Part shown: positions 1 through 10,743 of the stretch, one piece after another
Layout of the letters: each line of letters starts with the position of its first letter
How positions within the stretch are numbered: the stretch's first letter is position 1
Assembly: GCA_019671005.1 (NCBI GenBank)
Contig: CM033745.1
Span: forward strand, 37,865,834-37,929,833
Length of the DNA stretch: 64,000 nucleotides
Reading direction: 5' to 3'
From: Hibiscus mutabilis
Lineage: Eukaryota > Streptophyta > Magnoliopsida > Malvales > Malvaceae
Translations under genes and position numbers: made by a program
The notes under the pieces: model-generated
Told to the model about the DNA's origin: nothing
The model's database searches: none
The model's input: only the letters and a program-made list of their open reading frames with translations

Positions 1-1762
1 AAAATTATAACTTATGGTGTGCATACTGACAGCGGGTGAAAACTCAACTTAATCGGGTGTCGAATCGACATCTAATTGCATGCAATTACAATTTAGGGAC
101 CAAATTGTAATTGTGGAAAATTACAAGGAATTATTCCATTTTTAAGTTACCAATCCTTAAATAGTCAGGTTACATGCTCACATGTTAATATTTAGCTTAA
201 AACGTCCATCCAAACTCATTTAATTGCATGCATAATAATTTAGGGACCAAAACGGAAAAATCTAAAACCTTTAATATCAATAACAACTAACATAACAACT
301 AGGCGTACAAATACGGTCTCAAGGTGTACAGATATGCGGGGGCGTAACGATGCGGTCCTTAGGCGTATCGATACGTTGGTTACAAAACATTTTCCCACAA
401 TTCAGTACCTCAAAATCGTATCGATACACTTCTACCCGTACCGATACGCTAACCAAAAATACACTTACCCGTATCGATACTCCTCTACTTGTATCGATAC
501 GCATGGACCTAAAATTTCCAATTTTGCCAGTTTCTCTCTCTAACAACAATTCAAACATGCTTTGACTCAAAATAAACATACATACAACTAATCTAAGGAT
601 CAAACCATGCTATAAACATATAGTAACATGATTAATACATGAGGAGGAACTTCAATCATATTTATAGAGGCATGCTTCCTATATTTTGACCAACTCAACA
701 TTCAAAAAGAGACTCTACATGGAATCAATACTCTTCTATCATCATTTAAGATAAGATGGCATCGCAAACACATGATCAAAAACATAATAGGCAATTATGC
801 AACTAAAGGAAAACATAAGGCATAATATCATGCTTGCAAGGCATTAACGAACCATGCCTCAAAACCAAACTCAAAGATCAACAAATCACATCGAATAAAC
901 CATCGCAAACAACCAAGAAATCCATATTGCAAAACCCCCAAAACATGGTAAACACATTTTCTTATTAACCGAATTTAAAACTGAGTTTCATACTTACGCA
1001 AATGTCTTGATCTTGGACCTCCATTGCCAAACCAATGCTGCCCCTCGACTCTATTGATCTGCATCAATGGATAGAAAAAAGAGCATAAGCATAAATTCTT
1101 AATGAGGATGCTCATAAACAACATTGATGCAATTTGAGACCACTTTTAAACCATTAAGCCTTTTGTTACCAAATCATGCTTACTTCTCAAGCATTTCATA
1201 TGTGATTAAAACCATTTGAAAACTATAAACTATCTTGTTTTCAAAACATGCTTTATCACCCAAACATTATCTCATTTGTTTCCACAACAAATCATGCATA
1301 ACAATCATATGCATCAAATCATTTATAAACTCTTTAATCACATATATTCTCATATATTGACATTTAGAGTGACCCGGATAGACTCACCTCTATCCATACA
1401 TGTTTGGATACACGAACTTCTCATGGTGAGCTCACCTCCACCAAATATCATACCTTGCATAGTTAAACCGCAAGATACCATCACAATGGGCCATCTAGTT
1501 AAACCGCATACCCAAGTGATAACCCAATAGTCCCAATAGCCTAGTTAAACCGCTTTTCCTTTAGGACTATAGCACTATCGAGTGTACATAATATAGTGCA
1601 CTTTAATCCTATCGCTAGCCAACTATATCCAACACTGTCACAATACGTCACATAGCCAATATATCTTTTTCAAATACAATTACTTACTATTTTCCAATGC
1701 ATTTCTCAAAATTGTTTCATATGCAAAACCATATTACCAAAGGCAACAACACATTCCTTTCA
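1..1762 (-). repeat. 3' LTR of element A (partial at both ends)
   Basis: It aligns with 4342-5194, 7551-8259 and 23075-23289. Base 1 corresponds to about 4342, so roughly 125 bases of LTR lie outside the window. At 845-849 it has the uninterrupted ttaac, and near 1542 the uninterrupted agtta, where S1 and B sit in the other LTR; this proves those insertions. It carries the GTATCGATAC array (305-500). There is no credible gene: short reading frames here are not kept in the other copy. The right edge is a deletion junction with RT, not a natural LTR end. Confidence 0.88.
305..500. repeat. Phased array of GTATCGATAC palindromes in LTR A
   Basis: Exact or near copies of the 10-base palindrome GTATCGATAC start at 365, 418, 438 (one change), 471 and 491. 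More diverged copies start near 305, 325 and 344. Spacing is 19-21 or 33 bases, so copies fall at intervals of about 20 within blocks. The right LTR keeps the same arrangement (about 4645-4840). Possible roles are protein-binding sites in the LTR promoter or simply a short tandem repeat. Confidence 0.7.
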
Positions 1763-2854
1763 TCATATCCATGAAAGCAACTGGAGTATTTGTCAAACCA
1801 AACGACATCACCAAAAACTCATAATGCCCATATCTCGTATGAAAAACAATCTTCGGCACATCCATATCCTTAACTTTTAACTGATAATACCCCAGCCTCA
1901 AATCAATTTTGGAAAACACAACAGCCTCACGGAATTGATCAAACAAATCATCAATTCGCAGTAAGGGTACTTATTCTTAACCGTCAACTTATTCAATTAC
2001 CGGTAATCAATGCACATACGCATTGTCACATCCTTCTTTTTCACAAAAAGGACCGATGTACCCTACGGAGAAACACTAGGTCGGATAAATCCTTGATCCA
2101 ACAACTTTTGGAGTTGAGTCTTTAATTCCTTCAACTCTTTCGGTGCCATTTGATACGGATAGATGGACAACGGAGTTGTTCTCGCATATATCTCTATGCC
2201 AAACTTCACTTCTCTAACCGACGACAAACCTGGCAACTCTTCAAGAAACACCTCTGAAAAATCACACACCATCTGAATGTCTTGCACTCGAACCCCTTTT
2301 ATCCCCGAATTCATCATAATAGCTAGATAAGCTTGACAACATCCTTGCATCAACTTATCAGCTTGAGTTGCCGAAACAACGTTAGACAAGAATTTAACAT
2401 TCTTGTTAACCACTACAACTTCATAATCGTCAACAAGCCTCAAAGAAATCCTTTTGAATTCACAATCCACAACCTCTTTATGCTCACTTAACCAATTCAT
2501 ACCCAAAATAACATCAAAGCCATGGAATGATAACTTCATCAAATCCGCGGCAAACTCATAACCTTGAACTACCAAAGGAAATCTACTATACAAACTTCTA
2601 ACCGTAACCGTCTCGCCAAAAGAACTAGTTACCAATATACCCACATTCAAAATCTCAACAAGAACATTCAACAAATGTGCATGCTCATTCAAGATATATG
2701 AATGAGTAGACCCCAAATCAATTAAAGAAAACAATGACAAAAATTTCAAGGTAAAGGTACCTGTGATTATATCGGTGTCATTACGGCCCTCACGATAAGT
2801 ATAGATTCGTACCAGCCCACCATTCTTCAGTTTCATAGCAACTGTATGAGCCAC
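1763..2854 (-). pseudogene. pol: Element A protease and N-terminal reverse transcriptase remnant
   Basis: Read on the minus strand, the first part has a retropepsin-like active site (IDLGSTHSY near 2720; Leu replaces the usual Ser/Thr of D-S/T-G) followed by the conserved ILGMNWLSEH block. A linker then leads to the RT start (KELKTQLQKLLDQGFIRPS). After a stop near 2060 and frameshifts, RT resumes at 1946 with VFSKIDLRLGYYQLKVK and the FGLTNTP block, and ends near 1763. The catalytic YVDD-type block, RNase H and integrase are absent. The last residues encoded at 1734-1762 are LTR sequence read through. It is non-functional. Confidence 0.88.
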
Positions 2855-2956
2855 AGTCCTCTAACCATCATCACGCCTCTAAAAATTACCCCTGACACGG
2901 CCTCGACCTCTAGTAGGTGTAGCAGCTGGAACTGGTGCATCTCTCGCAACGCGAAA

Positions 2957-3214
2957 ACAGTCATGCTTCAAATGATCAGGTGATCCACACTCCCAACAAG
3001 ATCCAGAAGACCCCTAACACGTACCCACATGGCGTCTACCACAACACTCACAATCAGAAGCAATCCACAGTCCCTGATTACGGCCACCGCCACCACGCTT
3101 ATGATCTGGCTTGTATCGCTTATTACGTGACCTCTTGTTCAGCCTTCCAGAAAAACTAGAACCCCTGGTTCTCTTTTTTGCACCCGTATTCACCACTTGT
3201 GCATATCCACCCAA
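2957..3214 (-). pseudogene. gag: Element A gag nucleocapsid with two zinc knuckles
   Basis: The basic stretch after gag (SRNKRYKPDHKRGGGG) is followed by a Cys-rich segment CECCGRRHVGTC and then, in frame after a stop, a clean CX2CX4HX4C knuckle (CWECGSPDHLKHDC, 2957-2998). This is the nucleic-acid-binding end of a gypsy Gag. An arginine/glycine-rich tail (TRGRGRVRGNF) links it toward the protease. The stop between the two knuckles and frame changes make it a remnant. Confidence 0.85.
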
Positions 3215-3217
3215 AGA

Positions 3218-3974
3218 TTACTTAATATCCTTAGCCCTATTGACCAACACATCAAAATCTATATAATATGCGGCCAACAAGTATGTCTTGATATACTTAA
3301 CAAGCCTATAATAGAACCTGTCACACCTTTGTCTATCATTCAGAACCAGCTCTGGGGCATACGGGCTCAACCATACAAACTTCACCTCATACTCAGACAC
3401 TGTCATGCCATCTTGCACCAACGACATAAACTCATGCTTCTTAGCATCCAAATATTGCAGACCAAGATACTTCCTCTTGAAAGCTGTCCGAAAGAACTCC
3501 CAGTTTACATCCACCTCAGAAACTCTCGTAATTGTGGTTACCCACCAATGATATGCATCACCGTGCAGCAAGGATACGATACAAACCAACTTATGCGCAT
3601 CATTACTGTCTATTTGAACAAGAATATGGATAGTGTTCTCAAGCCACTCTTCTGCTGCCTCAGGTTTCAATCCTCTAAATTCTATACCTCCCAAGCTACG
3701 AAGACGCTTCAGAGGCAATCATGCCGGTGCTTGTACATGCACCCAAGCTATCGCTGCCTAAAAGGCCCCCCATCATCGCTTGAATCAACGGCGTCATATC
3801 ACCAAACACTGGTCCTTGCGAAGCCTGAGGGCCACCACCAACCCTAAATCCAACACCAACAAGAGAAATAGGTGGAGGAGGAGGTAATCCTTTAGGAGGA
3901 ATAACACCATCCTCAGGATTCTGAACATTCTAAATATTACTTGCATTAGCACGCGTTTCACGTCGAGGAACCAT
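3218..3974 (-). pseudogene. gag: Element A gag (capsid domain), broken
   Basis: A plausible start at 3974 gives MVPRRETRAN, typical of chromovirus Gag starts, followed by a Pro-rich stretch. A stop and a frameshift interrupt it before the capsid part. From 3718 to 3218 a frame of about 166 codons carries the retrotransposon-gag core: FRGLKPEAAEEWLENTI, the WW pair in DAYHWWVTT, and the F-K-R-K-Y block. Capsid proteins of this family assemble virus-like particles. It sits just downstream (minus sense) of the primer-binding site. Confidence 0.87.
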
Positions 3975-4200
3975 ACTTACAAAAGCCTATTCACACAACA
4001 TAACTTAATAAAGTCAGGCTAGAATTCAGCGAAGGATCCAAGATAACCTCACAAAACATTTTAAAACCACGATATTAGGCAATGTGTTCCCACTAATACC
4101 CCAACATAATAGTTAACATATGCAACACTCATAAACATGTATTCAAACAACATGACATCAACTAAGCAAACAACAAAAACCCCCAACCATCACAAACATA

Positions 4201-4212
4201 GCTCTGATGCCA
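4201..4212 (-). other. Primer-binding site of element A
   Basis: The minus strand reads TGGCATCAGAGC, one base off TGGTATCAGAGC, the complement of the initiator tRNA-Met 3' end used by many plant retrotransposons. It lies 5 bases from the LTR edge at 4218, which starts with TG in plus orientation. This fixes the 5' LTR and the element's direction. Confidence 0.85.
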
Positions 4213-4217
4213 CCAAA

Positions 4218-5194
4218 TGTAACCCTCTTGACCCGACCTAGTCACTAGACCAAATCGAGCGAGCTATATTGGGTTTTCCGAAACAAACTCGTAAAGATTT
4301 AACTCGAATTATGTCTTTTTTATTTCATTTTATCTAGATGCAACATTATAACCTATGGTATACATAATGGAAGTGTGTGAAAACTAAACTCAATTGCGCG
4401 TTGAATCGACATCCAATTGCACGTAATTGCAATTTAGGGACCAAATTTCAATTCTGGAAAATTATAGGGACTTAATCCGTTTTCAAGTTACCAATCCTTA
4501 ACTAGTCAGGTTATATGCTCACATGTTAAACTTCAGCTTAAAATGCCCATTCGAACTCCTTCAATTGCCTGCATAACAAATTAGGGACCAAAATGGAAGA
4601 ATCTAAAACCTTTAATACCAATAAAAACTAACATAACAACCATGCGTACAAATACGGTCTCAAAGTGTACAGATACATGGGTCATATCGATATAGCCCTT
4701 AGGCATATCGATACGTGGGTTAAAAATATTTTCCCACAGTTCTAGTAGCTCAAAACTGTATCGATGCACCTCCACCCGTACCGATACACAAACCAAAAAT
4801 ACACATACCCGTATCGATACACCTCTACCTATACCTATATTTCTGGACCTAAAATGTCCAATTTTTTCGGTTTTTCTCTCTAACATGAATTCAAACATGC
4901 TTTGACTCAACATAAACATACATACAACTAATCTAAGGATCAAACCATGCTATAAACACAAAGTAACATGATCAATACATGAAGAGGAACTTCAATCATA
5001 TTTCTAGAGGAATGCTTCCTATATTTCGACCAACTTGACATTTTAAAAGAGACTCTAGGCATATCTCATAATAAGCAAGGCATCAACACTCTTCTATTAT
5101 CATTTAGGATAAGATGGCATAGCAAACGCATGATAAAAAACATAATAGGCAATTATGCAACTAAAGCATAATATCATGCTAGTAAGGCATTAAC
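4218..5194 (-). repeat. 5' LTR of element A, segment 1
   Basis: It starts with tgtaaccc next to the primer site and matches 1-849 from 4342 onward, including the palindrome array (about 4645-4840). It ends with ttaac (5190-5194), the left target-site copy of S1. No gene is seen. Confidence 0.88.
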
Positions 5195-5835
5195 TGTAAT
5201 ATCCTCAAAACTAGTATAATGGAAGTTACTAGAATGCCTTCATTAAATCCCTAATTGATTGAAAGAAAGGTACCAGGTCTAGTTAATAAGGACTAGAATG
5301 CTATAAATGAAAAAGTGGTAACCTAAATTATAAGTGACCAAACCAAAACAAATAACAAAGGGAAGTAATGCATGCTAAATTCTTATATTCCTAAATTCCC
5401 ATGCACATGTCATTAATTAGTGGATAATCAAGGGCAAATTAGTCATTTTGGGAGAGTTAATTGATGATCCATTATCATTATCTTCTATATAGTGCCAAAA
5501 ATATGAACAAAAATTGGAGAGAAAGAATTTGAGTGAGAAAACTCCATGTTCATAGATTCAAGCTTGAAATTTGGAAGAATTAGAGTTGCTAGTATTCATA
5601 TTATCTTGATAGGAGGATCAAGTGGATATTGAGGAGAAAGGGGTTCACATAGATTAGCAAGCTAGTAGAGGAAAATGGATTTCGATCCGGGAACGTCAAT
5701 AGCTCGGAAAATTCCTGTGAGTGTAGTTTAAAGTTTGGATAGGGCGGTAACCTCTCCAAGTCCATTTCTGATTTAAATTTATTATTGATTCTTAGTATAA
5801 ATTGTGTGATGAGCTTGCTATGGAGAATTAGCAAG

Positions 5836-6803
5836 GTAAGTGCTCTTTTGAGTGGTTACTTGATTGAGAAGCATGCTTGAATTACAATTGATTGCCATGA
5901 TATGCTTCTTGCTTAATTGAACTATATTGAAGTGAAACATGTTTGTTATAGTTAGAAGTAACTCAATTCATTGTTTAATGACATATTGGTTAACATACCT
6001 TCATTGATTATTGGAATATTGATATTGGTATTGGCTTTGAACCATATTCGATTGAAAGGGGGATATTGGCACAAAATGTGAACATTGAATTGAATCATGC
6101 TTGAAATTGAATGAAAGTGATAACTATTGTAAGCCTTTGTCTCGAGTCGGTCATAGATATAGTTGGCATGCCATAGAGTCCATAGAGCTCATTATCGGGG
6201 TGGACTACGGTTCGGGACATTGTTCCCTAATTGGTGACAGTAGGATGGAAGTATTGTTATTGGTCATTGGCGACAGTAGGAGGGATTTGACCGGTACTTT
6301 GCACCATATTGATTATTTTTATTGGCGAAATTTTGGTTGGGATTGAAGTATCTAGATAGAGTAATCGATTTTCAAGGCTATACTTAAAATGAACTCATAC
6401 CTCATGTACTTTGAATCTATTGCTCCATTGAATTGCATTGATTGACAGTAAAGGAAAATTGAATGCCATGAAATATTGATATTGAGACATTGCTTGAACA
6501 TTTCTTATATGAGATTGCTTGAGTTTGAGACATTGATTGTGTTCAAATGACATGTTATGCCTATTGTTATTCGAATTGGATGATTGAGCATGTCTAAATT
6601 TCAAGCCCTGTATTGATATTGGATTGAAAATTAAGCAAATGCATCTAGTATTGTTTACATAGTTATTTGAATGGTTCCTTATTGATGGGGGAACCATACC
6701 ATCTATTAGATGGTTCGTAGTTGATACTTATTGTATTGATTTTATTGTAACTTGAACTCTCACACTAAGCTTTTCTTAATCAAGTCTCTTTACTACGATT
6801 CAG
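5836..6803 (+). other. Putative intron in LTR S1
   Basis: The donor is AAG|GTAAGT at 5836. The acceptor is a pyrimidine-leaning stretch ending in CAG|GT at 6803, preceded by CACTAAGC. The implied intron is 968 nt; the corresponding interval in S2 is 965 nt with the same signals. Splicing itself is not shown. Confidence 0.4.
6671..6714 (+). other. Double hairpin in LTR S1
   Basis: ATGGTTCC (6671-6678) pairs with GGAACCAT (6690-6697). Directly next to it, ACCATCT (6698-6704) pairs with AGATGGT (6708-6714). S2 keeps both at 39689-39730, with one pair becoming a G-U wobble. The role is unknown. Confidence 0.5.
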
Positions 6804-7545
6804 GTTGATATTGGATCCTATCCCGAAGTCCAGGCTCGTACAAGTCACATTTTGCTTGAAAAGTATGTTTCCATCTTGTTATAGTTCTCCTAGGATGGTG
6901 GCACCTAAGGCATGTATATTCATGATCACTTAGTAATGGTTTTCATAACTTCATCTATGACCTATAAAGAGTATTGTATGTAAATATGGGTATGTATACA
7001 GTTAATTGAGCTTGAATGCTCGTTAGCCTAATGTTAGATTCCCATGGTTGGATTATGCATGTAACAGTTCGAATAGACCTATTGAAGTTGGCTAGATAAC
7101 AACAAGTAAATGTAGTAACCTACATGTTTAAACATGAACCACTTTGGTCACTTATTGTCCTAGTCGAATGATGTACATAACATTGAAAGCATGTATGTTT
7201 GATTATGGTCACATAGGTAAATGATGTAAATCACCTATTGGTATGCATAATAGCTACATTGAATGTTGATATTTTCTATTGTGTTCTCCAACCATTCAAA
7301 TGGTTCCTTGAAGAACAAGTAAGTCCTAAATGGTATTGATCATGATAACTAATTGCATTATCGGTCCTAATATATCTAGTAGGTGCATCATGTATTGTCT
7401 ATTGAGTCATCACCTATTCGAATAGTTGTTTAATGGGCAAGAAAGGCTTAAAACGAATTGAACTCACTAGCTTTAATTGAATGGATCATTGATTGTAATT
7501 GTGGTAACTTACCTAATCCTACTAGGGTGGTTAGAGTATGTTACA

Positions 7546-8259
7546 TTAACAAACCATGCCTCAAAACCAAACTCAAAGATCAACAAACCACATCGAATAA
7601 ACCATCGCAAACAACCCAAAAATCCAGATTACAAAGCCCCTAAAACATGGTAAACACATTGCCTTATTAACCAAATTTAAAACCGAGTTTCATACTTAAG
7701 CAAATGTCTTGATCTTGGACCTCCCTTTCCAAACCAATGCTACCCCTCGACTCTATTGCTCTGTATCAATGGAAAGAAAAAAGAGCGTAAGCACAAATTC
7801 TTAGTGAGGATGCTCGTAAACAATATTGATGCAATTTGAAACCACTTTTAAACCATTAAGCCTATTGTTACCAAATCATGCTTACTTCCCAAGCATTTCA
7901 TATATAATTAAAACCATTTGAAAACTATAAACTATCTTGTTTTCAAAACATGCTTTATCACTCGAGCGTTATCTCACCATATCACGCATAACAATCATAT
8001 GCATCAAATCATTTATAAACTCTTTAATCATATATCTTCTCATATATTGGCATTTAGAGTGACCCGGATAGACTCACCTCTATCCTTAGATATTACTACC
8101 TCTATCCATACATGTTTGGATACACGAATTTCTCATGGTGAGCTGACCTCCACCAAATCTCATACCTTGCCTATTTAAACCGCAAGATACCATCACAATG
8201 GGTTGTCTAGTTAAACCGCGTACCCAAGTGATAACCCAATAGTCCCAGTAGCCTAGTTA
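7546..8259 (-). repeat. 5' LTR of element A, segment 2
   Basis: It continues LTR A after S1, beginning with the second ttaac copy, and aligns with 845-1546. It ends in agtta (8255-8259), the left target-site copy of B. It contains no gene. Confidence 0.88.
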
Positions 8260-9640
8260 TGTAATACCTCAAAATGTGGTCTAGGAGAATTAGCAATTGA
8301 ACATATTTTAAGTACCATGATTCATTTTGTAAAATCTAGATTAAAAAGAATTGTTAATTTGAATAATTGAAAGCTTTGGACTAAAAATAAAAAGTGTAAG
8401 TTAATTAGTGACAAAAATTGAAAGGACCAAACAAAACAATCCATGAATTAAGGCTTGCATGCTAAACTCTCATAATCTCTAAGGACATGTACACATATCA
8501 TTTAGGTGAGTGATAGGTGGAAGGTTAAGATAAAGCTCTTGGCCAAGTGGGATCAAGGAGAACCATCTTCTTTCTTGGAGTTTACCCGAAGCATTGATAG
8601 AGAGTGAGAAATTGAAATCTCCATGGAAATTGATTGAATTAAGCTAGTTGGTTTAACCTTTGGTGAATTTAGTCGAATTGCTTCAAAAGGAAGGTAATGT
8701 TCTCTTCCTTTTGCTCTCTCAAGCTAATTTGTTGAAGTGTTCTATGAGTTATGTGGTTTTCTTAATTGATATTGAGATGAAATTTTCTTTTCCAAAGTAT
8801 TGTGACATGGTTAGATGGTTGAACTGCTTGAAATTTACGAAATGGCTTGTTAAGAGTATTGTTTGATCAATGAGATGTATGCTTGATGATTGATTGTTAA
8901 TTGCTTGTTCTATTGAATTAAATAAGTGATCACAAGAAGCAAGCTACCCTGTCTTGAGTAAATGTGTATGAATTTGGACTGTTTTGATTGTCATTAAGTT
9001 GTTTAGGGATTAATAGGTTCAAGGCTTCCCATGGGTATACTAATGTGTTTGGGACTGTTTTGCTTTAAAAAATATGTTTACATGGACTGTATTGTTATGT
9101 TTACATGTAAGTACATGTATTGCTACATTATTTTGTAAAATATGTACTTTCAAAGGACTGTTTGCTTGGTTTTAATATGTTAAGGGACTGATTAGAGTCC
9201 ATTAAAAACATGCTGGACCATTCTGGTCATATATATGTATAATAGGGATTGTTTTACATGTTCTAATAACATTGATGGACTATTTTATATGATTAAAGCA
9301 AGGGAATTACTTAAGAATAATATTAAGGGACTGTTATAGGAGCATATAGGGGTTGTTTCGATGAAAATTATATATATATATATATGAATACGTGAGAATT
9401 GGATTAATATGTTTCTAAATGAAATAAATAAGAGCTATTGTTAATGAGTTAAAAACAAGGGAGGTTGTTATACAAGTTGGGAATTAGATGGCCTTAGTGT
9501 TGATTTAGTGAAATTTTCCCATAAACAAGTACATTGGCAGTGAAATTAAAAATTCACTAAAAATCATGTAGGTGAATTTAGAGAATGGTCCTTATATGTG
9601 TAGAACCGTGTATGAATCTAGCTTCGTTTAAAACAAACGG
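8260..9640 (+). repeat. B LTR, left part
   Basis: This is non-coding LTR sequence ending at acaaacgg, where C begins. It has a (TA)n run near 9368-9386. Short words such as 'ggactg' recur (about 9055-9320), apparently diffuse low-copy repeats. The acaaacgg stretch also occurs in S2 near 38273, which supports family relatedness. Confidence 0.75.
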
Positions 9641-10488
9641 TGTAACACCCCATCCCCGGGTTAGCCGTAACCTGGTTTCAGAGCGTTACCAGAATGAAAA
9701 CAAAGCAATTGATAGGTTACTTGTCGAACAAGTAACCTCGGAATAACTTGCCTTGTTGCGCAAGTAACCTAAACTCTAAACCTTTCAAACATACAATTTA
9801 TACAAGAAAACAACATTAAGAATTTAACTACATACATAACATGCTAATTTAGGTACCATTTTGTTCCATTTCATGCTTATAACCTAAGTTACTTTTGTCA
9901 TATTACCAAACCATTCAAATTACATACAATCATTCAAACAACAACTCAAGTGTGTTATACATTACATTAAGGTTACTATTAAACATGTTATAACTTTCAT
10001 TCTTATCACACTTTCATGTACATTAATCGAACAACAGATAGGTGATCACTAAACATGCTTAAACTAGCTTACTTGCAGCTTAAGAAACTACCTATTCAAC
10101 CAATTAACAAGATCAACATAAAGCATCTAACATACAATCTTATTACATTTTTATTCACCTATTCGAACAACATGAATTCCCTAACTACATTTCAATTGTT
10201 TCTTTACAATCAAGTTCATCATATTTCATTTGGTTCCTATTTCAATCAAACATAGCATTTCATGGCATCCTTAGATAATACATTGTTAATGCATGCTTAA
10301 CATACCTTAGCCTCAAACTCCATATTGCCTAATCATGCTCATGAACAGATGAGCAAATGCATTAGTATACAACATAGGTTTAGCATTCAAATTAAACAAG
10401 ATTTCATCACACATTGGTTCTACATTAGAATCATACATGGTTTCATTCAACAATGCATTCTTTCACAAATTTGCGGAGCTATTACTTC

Positions 10489-10519
<31 letters not shown>

Positions 10520-10743
10520 GGTTCAAACATAGTTTTAGTCATCCAAATAGAATTTACATAATAGGCCCATCAAAACATTACACAACTAGTCTTATACACA
10601 TAATCAAATGCATGATCAAGGCTACCTAATACAAAATCTAGTGCCACCAAACTAGGAGTATAAAAAGAGTATGAATTCATACTTTTAAGCTTGCCTCAAG
10701 TGTTGCTTCAAACCCAAGATATCCTCTTGAAGTATTCTTTAAT

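Larger units (their letters stand above)
5195..7545 (+). mobile_element. S1: solo LTR of a Tekay-like gypsy family
   Basis: This 2351-base unit starts tgtaat, ends gttaca and is flanked by the 5-bp duplication ttaac (5190-5194 and 7546-7550). There is no internal coding region, so it is a solo LTR left by LTR-LTR recombination. It is related along its length to S2 (37261-40567) but lacks about 955 bases that S2 has after 5612. Its sense direction (plus) is inferred from motifs shared with element C. It contains a donor/acceptor-like pair (5836, 6803) and a double hairpin (6671-6714). A 246-base open frame at 6101 is shared with S2 but looks incidental. Confidence 0.93.

Noticed and set aside
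305..500. CRISPR-like array in the A LTR
   Set aside because: Repeats are 10-base palindromes at about 20-base steps in a plant retrotransposon LTR; no spacer/repeat structure or cas genes.
6101..6346. Open frame of 81 codons in S1, with a similar 84-codon frame in S2 (39125-39379)
   Set aside because: The two LTRs are homologous DNA, the frame lies in the putative intron, amino-acid changes are as frequent as silent ones, and no known domain is visible. It is likely incidental.
10055..10561. Open frames in LTR C repeated at 19059-19622
   Set aside because: They lie in LTR sequence antisense to the element and are repeated only because the LTRs are copies; the (AT)n run alters one of them.
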